Assembly (NCBI GenBank): GCA_927362715.1
Contig: CAKMIX010000004.1
Location: 62,001 to 126,000, forward strand
DNA length: 64,000 bases
DNA from: an uncultured Clostridia bacterium
GTDB lineage: Bacteria; Bacillota; Clostridia; Oscillospirales; Acutalibacteraceae
Reading direction: 5' to 3'
Made by a program: the position numbers and the translations under genes. Under the pieces are notes generated by a model that worked only from the letters and a program-made list of their open reading frames with translations, had not been told where the DNA came from and did not search any database. Positions 57,550-64,000 of the stretch are shown in pieces. How positions within the stretch are numbered: position 1 is the stretch's first letter; each line of letters starts with the position of its first letter.

Positions 57550-59145
57550 ATGAAGAAAAGGAAAGTGCTCGTTTCCCTGCTGCTGGCGGTTGTGCTTTTG
57601 TGCACGGCGATGCTGCCCGTGCTCGCGGCGACCACAGGGGAGGTAGTCACGCAAAGCAGTCCGCTGCGTGTGCGCACAGGTCCCGGTACGGGGCACAGCG
57701 TTAAATATCAGGACGGCGAAGTCGTGCAGCTGCCGAAGGGCAGCCCGGTCTCCATCCTCAAAGAGGTGCCCTGCGACGACGGCACGACAAGTTATACCTG
57801 GTATCGCATTGAAGCGACCTTCAACGGCAAGATCGTTTCCGGTTATGTCGCATCGATCTATGTCGCCGTGTCCTCAACGGATCCCGGCGACTCCGATGAT
57901 ACCGGCGGCAGCACGGCAGTAGATATTTACGATGTTCCCGAACCGTATCGTCCTTACCTCATCGACTTAATGGAGGCGCATCCGAATTGGACGTTCACCT
58001 TTTACGATACGGGGCTTGACTGGGATGACGTGCAGTATAATGAGTCCTATGCAGGCAAACCGTTCCGCAACGTCATCAGCCCATCATCCAACAGCGCATA
58101 TCGTTACAAGGACGCAAACGGGCAGTATTTAAAATCCGCCGAAGGCTGGTATCAGGCGTCCGACCAGACTATCGCATATTACATGGATCCGCGCAATCTG
58201 ATGACGGAATCGCGTATTTTTCAATTTGAGCTGCTTTCCTATGACGAGGATCTGCAAACGCTTGCGGGCATCGAAGCGGTTCTGGAAGGCACGTTCATGG
58301 ACGGTAAGACCATCACCGCCACGGACGGCAGACAGGTTACATATGCGCAGGCAATCCTGGAGGCTGCCGAGCAGTCGGGATCAAGCGCCTATTTCCTCGC
58401 GACCAAGATCATTCAAGAGGTCGGCAGGAACGGCAGCGGCTCCACAAGCGGCAACTATACCTGCAAGGATGGCTCTGTCATAACCGGGTATTATAATTTT
58501 TTTAATATTCAAGCGACCTCTTCAAGTAATGATCCGATCAAGCAGGGCTTGCAGTATGCTGCCGGCAGCGGCAGCTACGGCAGGCCGTGGAATACACCGT
58601 ACAAGGCGATCCTCGGCGGCGCGGAGTGGATCACCAGCGGTTATGTGACCTGCGGACAGGACAGCATCTATCTGCAAAAATTTGACGTGGACAGCAGCGA
58701 CGGCAGGCTGTATTGGCACCAATACATGACCAATGTCCAAGCGGCGTGCAGCGAAGCGGGCATTACCTATAATGCTTATCGCGACAACAATTTGCTTTCG
58801 CAAAACTTTGTGTTTGCAATTCCCTTGTATAACGACCTGCCGGCGGAACGCTGCCGCTTGGTGGGGGATACCTCCGTCGATCCCGACCCAATTCCCGATC
58901 CCCAGCCCGAACCTGAACCCGAGCCCGAACCGGAACCCGAACCCAGCGGTGTGACGGGCGATTTGGACGGCGACGGCAAGGTAAGCGCCACGGACGCACG
59001 TCGGGCACTGCAAATCGCAGCAGGCTTGCGCGATGTCAGCGAAGCGCTCTTCCCGCAGGCAGATGTGGACAAAAGCGGTGCAGTAAATGCGACGGACGCA
59101 CGCTGGATCTTGCAGGCGGCGGCCGGACTTCGCAATTTGGCTTGA
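57550..59145 (+). CDS. Exported SH3b-glucosaminidase-dockerin protein
   Basis: A 531-aa secreted protein. A signal peptide (1-28) is followed by an SH3b domain (about 30-105, LRVRTGPGTGHSVKYQDGE) and a long GH73-like (beta-N-acetylglucosaminidase, LytD type) region (about 125-435). The latter shows YYMDPRNLMTESRIFQFE and ATKIIQEVGRNGSGS. A Pro-Glu linker leads to a type I dockerin (about 475-531): GDLDGDGKVSATDARRAL and ADVDKSGAVNATDARWIL. The dockerin suggests docking on a cohesin scaffold rather than free secretion. AGAGGTGTG precedes the ATG at 57550; a GTG two codons earlier overlaps it. Confidence 0.85.
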   Translation: MKKRKVLVSLLLAVVLLCTAMLPVLAATTGEVVTQSSPLRVRTGPGTGHSVKYQDGEVVQLPKGSPVSILKEVPCDDGTTSYTWYRIEATFNGKIVSGYVASIYVAVSSTDPGDSDDTGGSTAVDIYDVPEPYRPYLIDLMEAHPNWTFTFYDTGLDWDDVQYNESYAGKPFRNVISPSSNSAYRYKDANGQYLKSAEGWYQASDQTIAYYMDPRNLMTESRIFQFELLSYDEDLQTLAGIEAVLEGTFMDGKTITATDGRQVTYAQAILEAAEQSGSSAYFLATKIIQEVGRNGSGSTSGNYTCKDGSVITGYYNFFNIQATSSSNDPIKQGLQYAAGSGSYGRPWNTPYKAILGGAEWITSGYVTCGQDSIYLQKFDVDSSDGRLYWHQYMTNVQAACSEAGITYNAYRDNNLLSQNFVFAIPLYNDLPAERCRLVGDTSVDPDPIPDPQPEPEPEPEPEPEPSGVTGDLDGDGKVSATDARRALQIAAGLRDVSEALFPQADVDKSGAVNATDARWILQAAAGLRNLA

Positions 59146-59156
59146 CCAACGACCAA

Positions 59157-59195
59157 CAAAAAACGGAGATCTGTTTCGGCGGGTCTCCGTTTTTT
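59157..59195 (+). terminator. Terminator after the wall-enzyme genes
   Basis: A hairpin AACGGAGA / TCTCCGTT (extended by the A and T runs) is followed by TTTTTT. Confidence 0.8.
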
Positions 59196-59298
59196 GCAGA
59201 GTTTCTACGGTATGTATAGACTTTTTCGGCAAAATGTGTTAGGCTGTGACTGCAAAATACAGGCGGTAAAGTCTGCCAAAACAGAATAGGAGATCCCC

Positions 59299-60543
59299 AT
59301 GCGTAACCAGAAGATCCAACGGATTTCAATTGATACACCTCTTTTAAAGATCGGCATCATTTCCGACACACAGCTGCCGCCGACCAGAGGCGGGCTGAAA
59401 AGAAAGGACACCTATCTGCAAAGCCTGCGCCGCGCACTTTCGGCATATCGGGAGATGCAGGCGGATATGGTGCTGTTTGCAGGGGATATCGGCGATCTGG
59501 GCACGCGCTTTGCCTTCCGGACATATCGCCGCGCGCTTCAGGAAGCCTTTGACGGTACGCCGACCGTGGTGCAGACCATTTTGGGGAACCATGATTATTG
59601 GAACAAGAGCTTTTTGACTGCTGTGCCGCACCGCCATGCTTTTCGGCGCATTATCGGGCAGTCCCCGTGGACGCATTATGTGGTCAACGGATTCCATTTT
59701 ATCGGTGCTTCGCCGAATTGCGGCAGTATGACGGCGGGCTACAAGAAAGTACTGCCGTGGCTGAAAGAGGCGCTGGATACGGCGGCAGCGGAATCCGACG
59801 GCAAGCCGATCTTTGTAATGACGCACAACCAGCCGCGCGATACCTGTTACGGTGCGGACGAATGGGGCGATGATACGCTTGACGAGCTGTTCTCGCAGTA
59901 TCCGAACCTTATCAGCTTCAGCGGGCACAGCCATTATTCGATCCTCGACGAGCGTTCGGTCTGGCAGGGAAAATACACCGTGTTCAGCACACAGTCCCTC
60001 TCGTACACGGAGCTTGAAACGGGAAAAATCAACGGCACCATCCCGCCGAACGCCGAAGAAACGCCGATGGGCTTCCTTTTGGAGCTTTCCGAAGATACTT
60101 TCCGTCTGCGCCGCCTGTGCTTTGCGGAAAACGGCGTGACCGAGGAAAAGCCTGATTGTCCGTGGGAGTTCCCCATGCCGTATCAAAATGACGGCAGATA
60201 TGCTTTTGACAAACGAAAGGCTGCAAACCGTCCGCCCGAAATGCGTGCGCAGACTGCACAGGCTGTGCTGGACGGCGGTGAAATACGTTTCACGTTTGAT
60301 GCGGGCACGGACGATGACTTTGTGCACAGCTATAAGGTCGTGACAAACGACGGAAAAGAATTCCTGTTTTTTAGCGATTTTTATAACGGGCTTACGCGCA
60401 TGCGCGCGCGTGTTACACTGGCTTTGCCCGTATCACGGCTTTCGGAGACCTCGCAAAGCGCTCGTATTTACGCGGTAGACAGCTGGGGCGAGCAAAGTGT
60501 GGATTTTGCCGAAACTGTTCTGCCGCAGCGTCCCGAAAAATAA
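59299..60543 (+). CDS. Calcineurin-like metallophosphoesterase
   Basis: A 414-aa protein without a clear signal peptide. The two-metal site is visible: KIGIISDTQLP (Asp), FAGDIGDLG (Asp), ILGNHDYWN (Asn-His), MTHNQP (His) and SGHSHYSI (Gly-His-Ser-His). A C-terminal beta domain (about 300-410) resembles a fibronectin-III-like module. The substrate is unknown; members range from phosphodiesterases to purple-acid-like phosphatases. AGGAGATC precedes the ATG. It lies 31 nt before the TTG of the macrodomain gene and may be co-transcribed with it. Confidence 0.85.
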   Translation: MRNQKIQRISIDTPLLKIGIISDTQLPPTRGGLKRKDTYLQSLRRALSAYREMQADMVLFAGDIGDLGTRFAFRTYRRALQEAFDGTPTVVQTILGNHDYWNKSFLTAVPHRHAFRRIIGQSPWTHYVVNGFHFIGASPNCGSMTAGYKKVLPWLKEALDTAAAESDGKPIFVMTHNQPRDTCYGADEWGDDTLDELFSQYPNLISFSGHSHYSILDERSVWQGKYTVFSTQSLSYTELETGKINGTIPPNAEETPMGFLLELSEDTFRLRRLCFAENGVTEEKPDCPWEFPMPYQNDGRYAFDKRKAANRPPEMRAQTAQAVLDGGEIRFTFDAGTDDDFVHSYKVVTNDGKEFLFFSDFYNGLTRMRARVTLALPVSRLSETSQSARIYAVDSWGEQSVDFAETVLPQRPEK

Positions 60544-60574
60544 AACTTTTAATAAAGCGAAAGGGGAGACCGAA

Positions 60575-61654
60575 TTGCCCTTAAAGCTGATTCGAAACGA
60601 TATTACAAAGGTCACGTGCGATGCGATCGTCAACGCAGCAAATTCTACGCTCTTAGGCGGTGGCGGCGTAGACGGCGCCATCCACAAGGCGGCGGGCAGG
60701 GGGCTTTTGCTCGAATGCATGAAACTCGGCGGCTGTAAGCCGGGGCAAGCCAAGATCACAGGGGGATATCGGCTTCCCTGCAAATATGTTATCCATACCG
60801 TCGGGCCGAAATGGCACGGCGGCAAGAACGGGGAGAAAGAGACGCTGCGATCCTGCTATCGGGAATCCCTGCGCCTTGCGGAAGCACACGGGTGTGAGAG
60901 TGTTGCTTTTCCGCTGATTTCTGCGGGGGTGTACGGCTATCCGAAAGCGCAGGCGTTCCGCGTGGCGGTCGATGCCATCACCGAATACCTGGTGACGAGC
61001 GATCTGCTCGTCTACCTCGTCATTTTCGATACAGCCGTGTACCAGATCAGCGAAAAACTCTACGGCGATATCGCCGCATATATTGATGATTGTTATGTAG
61101 AGCAGCACACCGACGCACAAGCAGAGCGAAACAGACGCATGTACGGCGTCGAGAGCATGCCGCTTGCGTCTGCCCCCACAGCCGTTCCCTTTATCCCGGA
61201 AAAGTCGAATGAAGGCACGCTTTTGGCAGAGAGCATAACCGCCGCATTTCAAATAACGCCTGAAATTCCCGGCGAACGGCAGCCCGACGATTTGGAACAG
61301 GCACTGCAACAGCTGGACGAGAGCTTTTCGGAAATGCTGCTGCGCAAGATCGACGAAAAGGGCATGACGGATGCGGCTTGCTACAAAAAGGCGAACATCG
61401 ACCGTAAGCTGTTCTCCAAAATTCGCAGCAATCGGTTGTATAAACCAAGCAAGCCCACAGCCCTTGCCTTTGCCGTCGCGCTGGAGCTGCCGCTTGAGGA
61501 AACAAAAGACTTGCTCCAAAAGGCGGGCTTTGCCCTGTCGCACAGCAGTAAGTTTGACATCATTGTGGAATACTTCATCTGCCATGGGGTGTATGATATT
61601 TTCGAGATCAACGAAGCATTGTTTGCGTTTGACCAAAACTTACTCGGGAGCTGA
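60575..61654 (+). CDS. Macrodomain protein with C-terminal XRE-like domain
   Basis: A 359-aa cytosolic protein. The N-terminal macrodomain (1 to about 165) has the ADP-ribose site IVNAANSTLLGGGGVDGAIH and the second loop AFPLISAGVYGYP, so it should bind or hydrolyse ADP-ribose derivatives. A variable linker (about 165-245) leads to a C-terminal helical domain (CYKKANIDRKLFSKIRS, PSKPTALAFAVALEL, DLLQKAGFALSHSSKFD) resembling an XRE-type HTH variant, and ends EINEALFAFDQNLLGS. The start is TTG at 60575 with AAAGGGGAG upstream. The VWA gene follows directly, behind a strong terminator. Confidence 0.82.
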   Translation: MPLKLIRNDITKVTCDAIVNAANSTLLGGGGVDGAIHKAAGRGLLLECMKLGGCKPGQAKITGGYRLPCKYVIHTVGPKWHGGKNGEKETLRSCYRESLRLAEAHGCESVAFPLISAGVYGYPKAQAFRVAVDAITEYLVTSDLLVYLVIFDTAVYQISEKLYGDIAAYIDDCYVEQHTDAQAERNRRMYGVESMPLASAPTAVPFIPEKSNEGTLLAESITAAFQITPEIPGERQPDDLEQALQQLDESFSEMLLRKIDEKGMTDAACYKKANIDRKLFSKIRSNRLYKPSKPTALAFAVALELPLEETKDLLQKAGFALSHSSKFDIIVEYFICHGVYDIFEINEALFAFDQNLLGS

Positions 61655-61696
61655 TTTGTCGCTTTCCAGGCGACCAAAACCATATTCCAAAAAGGT

Positions 61697-61742
61697 ATAC
61701 TGTGGCTGCAAGGTCAAAGATTTGCAGCCACAGTATTTTTTT
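61697..61742 (+). terminator. Terminator/attenuator between macrodomain and VWA genes
   Basis: A 15-bp perfect stem (ATACTGTGGCTGCAA at 61697-61711 with 61722-61736) and seven T. The VWA ribosome site GGAGG begins immediately after the T-run, leaving no room for a promoter, so VWA expression must depend on read-through. Confidence 0.85.
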
Positions 61743-61755
61743 GGAGGTTTCAAAC

Positions 61756-62421
61756 ATGGAAGAAAACAGAAAGAACAACACGACAGAGCTGGTATTCATC
61801 TTGGATCGCAGCGGCTCTATGTCCGGCTTGGAGGGCGACACCATCGGGGGCTTCAATGCAATGCTTGAGAAGCAGAAAAAGCAAACAGGCGATTGTTTTG
61901 TCACGACGGTGTTGTTCGATCATGAGATCATCACGCTGCATGACCGCCTGCCGCTTGCGCGCGTGCCGTTGATGACGGGAAAGGACTACACCGTGCGCGG
62001 CTGCACGGCGCTGCTCGACGCCGTGGGCAGCACGATCCGGCATATCGTGAATATTCACCGCTATGCGCGTCCCGAGGACGTTCCCGCACATACGCTGTTT
62101 GTCATCACCACCGACGGTATGGAAAACGCCAGCCATGTATTTTCTGCCGGGCAGGTTCGCGCCATGATCGGAAAAGAACGCGACCAATACGGCTGGGAGT
62201 TTCTTTTTCTGGGCGCAAACATGGACGCCGTGCAGACTGCGCGTGACTTCGGGATCGGGGAGGATCGCGCCGTGACCTATCAGTGCGACAGTGTGGGTAC
62301 ACAGCTAAATTATGAGGTGCTCAGTGATACCATCGGCAGTTTTCGCATGAATGCACCGCTTTCCGTCGACTGGAAAAGCCGCATCGAGCAGGATGTGAAA
62401 AAGCGGAAAAAGAATAAGTAA
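61756..62421 (+). CDS. VWA-domain protein
   Basis: A 221-aa cytosolic protein consisting of one von Willebrand A domain. The metal-ion-dependent adhesion site is FILDRSGSMSG (DxSxS), with the downstream Thr in GCTALLDAVG and Asp in VITTDGMEN, followed by ASHVFSAGQVRAMI and a basic C terminus (KKRKKNK). It is similar to TerY/TerF-type VWA proteins found in stress or chemical-defence loci. GGAGG lies 9 nt before the ATG at 61756. It is transcribed only through the attenuator from the macrodomain gene. Confidence 0.85.
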   Translation: MEENRKNNTTELVFILDRSGSMSGLEGDTIGGFNAMLEKQKKQTGDCFVTTVLFDHEIITLHDRLPLARVPLMTGKDYTVRGCTALLDAVGSTIRHIVNIHRYARPEDVPAHTLFVITTDGMENASHVFSAGQVRAMIGKERDQYGWEFLFLGANMDAVQTARDFGIGEDRAVTYQCDSVGTQLNYEVLSDTIGSFRMNAPLSVDWKSRIEQDVKKRKKNK

Positions 62422-62538
62422 ACGTTTACAACCGGGCGTGCGAAGCAAAATCGCACTCCCGGTATATCCTGCACGAAAAAATTGTAAAACGCGAACACAT
62501 TTTAGCATTTCAAAACTGCAAAAAAGAAAAATTTATTG

Positions 62539-62567
62539 TTGCTTTTTCCCGGGAAATCCGTTATACT
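62539..62567 (+). promoter_or_regulatory. Promoter of tRNA-Leu
   Basis: TTGCTT at 62539-62544, a 17-bp spacer and TATACT at 62562-62567, 18 nt before the tRNA. Confidence 0.7.
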
Positions 62568-62584
62568 ATATTCACGTCAAAAAT

Positions 62585-62671
62585 GCCGGTGTGATGGAAT
62601 TGGCAGACGTGCTGGACTCAAAATCCAGTGGTAGCGATACCGTACCGGTTCGACCCCGGTCACCGGCACCA
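62585..62671 (+). tRNA. tRNA-Leu (anticodon CAA)
   Basis: An 87-nt type II tRNA. The acceptor is GCCGGTG/CACCGGC, the anticodon stem CTGGA/TCCAG with loop CTCAAAA (anticodon CAA, reading UUG), and the long variable arm TGGTAGCGATACCGT. The T arm is CCGG-TTCGACC-CCGG, the discriminator is A, and CCA is encoded. Confidence 0.95.
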
Positions 62672-62811
62672 GGCTGAGCCTGGACGCAATTCGCGTTCCA
62701 GGTTCGGCTTTTTCTTTTGCCTTGCCTGCTCGCGCTTATGGTGGGTATTTTTTGTCAACGCTTTCCGGTCGAGAGCCTCGACACGTAACTCGCGTGCGGG
62801 GCTTTTCCTTT
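62667..62811 (+). repeat. tRNA 3'-flank repeat, copy B
   Basis: The second copy of the element after tRNA-Arg (9045-9190). It starts CACCAGGCTGAGCC and includes the terminator stem CTGAGCCTGGA (62674-62684) with TCCAGGTTCGG (62697-62707) and a T-run. It continues through CTTTCCGGTCGA and ACACGTAACTCGCGTGCGG to GGGGCTTTT. Pairing in the first stem is conserved despite sequence change. Confidence 0.75.
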
Positions 62812-62861
62812 TCGGAGAGTTTGGAGCTCGCGTCAAAAGCAATATTTTTTATTAAAAGAAA

Positions 62862-62899
62862 ACGGCAACTTTCACACGAAAGCCGCCGTTCTCTTTTTG
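62862..62899. terminator. Terminator after oadB (bidirectional)
   Basis: A hairpin AACGGC-N2-CTTTC / GAAAG-N2-GCCGTT (62862-62891) lies 21 nt past the oadB-like stop. TTCTTTTAAT follows on the minus strand and CTCTTTTTG on the plus strand. Confidence 0.7.
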
Positions 62900-62912
62900 T
62901 ATTGATTTTAAC

Positions 62913-64000
62913 TTATTCAAACAGCATCAGCAAATACCCGGCTGCAACAGCGGAGCCGATGACGCCTGCCACATTCGGGCCCATGGCATGCATCAAAAGG
63001 AAGTTGGTCGCATTGTACTTGCGCCCCTCTACCTGCGATACGCGCGCCGCCATCGGTACGGCGGAAACGCCTGCGGAACCGATGAGCGGATTGATCTTAC
63101 CTTTGGTGATCAAGTTCAAAAGCTTCGCAAACAACACGCCGCCCGCTGTGGAAAAGGCGAATGCCAACAAACCGATCGCAATGATCAGCAGCGTTTTGAA
63201 ATCCAAAAAGGTTTTGCCCTCTGCCGTTGCGCCTACCGAAACGCCCAAAAGGATCGTCACGATATTGCAAAGCGAATTCTGCGCCGTATCGCTCAGACGG
63301 TCAGTGACCCCGCTTTCCCGAAGCAGGTTGCCGAGCATCAGCATGCCGAGAAGCGGCGCGACAGACGGCAGGAACAATATGCACAGCACGGTGACAACAA
63401 TGGGGAAAATGATTTTTTCCGCTTTGCTGACCTTGCGCAGCTGCTCCATTTTGATCTCACGTTCTTTTTTGGTTGTCAAAAGGCGCATGATCGGCGGCTG
63501 GATCAGCGGAATAAGTGCCATATAGGAGTATGCCGCTACAGCGATCGGACCGAGCAAGTGCGGCGCAAGCTTGGATGTCAGATAAATCGCCGTCGGACCG
63601 TCCGCACCGCCGATGATCGCGATAGATGCCGCTTCTTTTGCGGTGAAGCCATCAAAGCCGGGGATCATCCCACTGCAAATCGCGATGATGAACGCGACAT
63701 AAATGCCGAGCTGCGCCGCAGCGCCGAGCAAAAGGCTCGAAGGATTTGCGAGCAGCGGCCCGAAATCAGTCATCGCGCCGACCGCTAAGAAAATCAGGCA
63801 GGGGAAGATACTGGATTTTACGCCGGAATATATCAGACGCAAAACACCTGTGTCATACCAGTGCGCCCCTTCCACGACCTCTCCCTCATAAGAGGAGAGC
63901 ATCAGCGGATCATACATGATATCGGGGTAGACGTTAACAAGCAGCATACCGAAAGCGATCGGCAGAAGCAAAAGCGGCTCAAATTTTTTGACGATCGCAA
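62913..64000 (-). CDS. Na+-translocating decarboxylase beta subunit, partial
   Basis: At least 362 residues of an integral membrane protein; the start lies beyond the right edge. The frame enters at the edge as [22 protein letters not shown], the expected N-terminal region of OadB/GcdB/MmdB, so only roughly 10-70 residues are missing. Later motifs are the conserved [26 protein letters not shown] region (Asp on helix IV), [22 protein letters not shown], and [14 protein letters not shown] with the C-terminal [18 protein letters not shown]. The beta subunit couples decarboxylation of an alpha-subunit-bound carboxybiotin to Na+ export. Oxaloacetate, methylmalonyl-CoA and glutaconyl-CoA types cannot be told apart here. 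Confidence 0.9.
   Translation of the reverse strand, partial: AIVKKFEPLLLLPIAFGMLLVNVYPDIMYDPLMLSSYEGEVVEGAHWYDTGVLRLIYSGVKSSIFPCLIFLAVGAMTDFGPLLANPSSLLLGAAAQLGIYVAFIIAICSGMIPGFDGFTAKEAASIAIIGGADGPTAIYLTSKLAPHLLGPIAVAAYSYMALIPLIQPPIMRLLTTKKEREIKMEQLRKVSKAEKIIFPIVVTVLCILFLPSVAPLLGMLMLGNLLRESGVTDRLSDTAQNSLCNIVTILLGVSVGATAEGKTFLDFKTLLIIAIGLLAFAFSTAGGVLFAKLLNLITKGKINPLIGSAGVSAVPMAARVSQVEGRKYNATNFLLMHAMGPNVAGVIGSAVAAGYLLMLFE

Noticed and set aside
62722..63525. Plus-strand frame running from the tRNA-Leu flank into the oadB-like gene
   Set aside because: It begins inside the tRNA 3'-flank repeat and continues antisense to a well-supported gene.

Overview
The window is a gene-dense, moderately GC-rich (my estimate, mid-50s per cent) chromosomal segment of an anaerobic Gram-positive bacterium, most likely a gut Clostridia/Oscillospirales (Ruminococcaceae-like) species. 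The evidence is an IspH-ribosomal protein S1 fusion, type I dockerins, acetate kinase and lactate dehydrogenase, a Na+-translocating decarboxylase beta subunit, LexA (DinR)-type SOS boxes, strong AGGAGG ribosome sites, frequent TTG starts, and sigma-A promoters with 17-bp spacers. I see no prophage, IS element, rRNA or CRISPR array. The exact genus cannot be fixed from this sequence alone.

Layout. 1-6 kb: a clipped deoxyribosyltransferase-like gene, ldh, asnB, an exopolysaccharide-type sugar transferase and a secreted dockerin protein. 6-11 kb: an orphan, divergent fructose-type EIIC, ychF, tRNA-Arg(CCG), a PH-domain protein, a six-helix membrane protein behind a terminator-containing leader, and a DinB-fold protein. 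11-18 kb: an OpgB/LtaS-like phosphoglycerol transferase, divergent from a membrane-anchored GH51 arabinofuranosidase, then an AGCS Na+/amino-acid symporter and a 40-residue membrane protein. 18-20.4 kb: a three-gene polar amino-acid ABC importer. 20.4-31.2 kb: ackA divergent from tmcAL, then an operon-like run of RpiR regulator, BaiN-like flavoprotein, cmk, plsC and ispH-rpsA, followed by a GH27 alpha-galactosidase and an AIM24-family protein. 31.2-34 kb: a frameshifted membrane protein gene, a repeat-filled non-coding gap, and an SOS-controlled Y-family polymerase. 34-41 kb: pyk, a GPH sugar symporter, rnhA with a NagD-like phosphatase, and xth-folC.

40.8-48.3 kb: a five-gene operon (GlpA-like flavoprotein, second flavoprotein, DUF1667 protein, FGGY kinase, AGPS-like FAD enzyme) divergent from a TetR regulator, with a clear operator between them. 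48.5-53 kb: a GH38 alpha-mannosidase, a DUF1643 protein and an aldose-1-epimerase homologue. 53.2-59.1 kb: plsY, a DUF1294 protein and three secreted cell-surface enzymes in tandem (GHL10, amidase_3, glucosaminidase with dockerin). 59.3-62.4 kb: a metallophosphoesterase, then a macrodomain-HTH protein and a VWA protein separated only by a strong terminator. 62.5-64 kb: tRNA-Leu(CAA), a second copy of the tRNA 3'-flank repeat seen at 9 kb, and the clipped oadB-like gene.

Taken together, the glycosidases (GH51, GH27, GH38), sugar carriers, kinase and epimerase fit a plant- or host-glycan scavenger. Lactate and acetate end products, the decarboxylase Na+ pump and Na+/solute symport fit fermentative, sodium-linked energetics. 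The least explained pieces are the macrodomain/VWA pair with its built-in attenuator, the AGPS-like/FGGY/flavoprotein operon, the orphan EIIC lacking the usual Glu motif, and the duplicated tRNA 3'-flank element.
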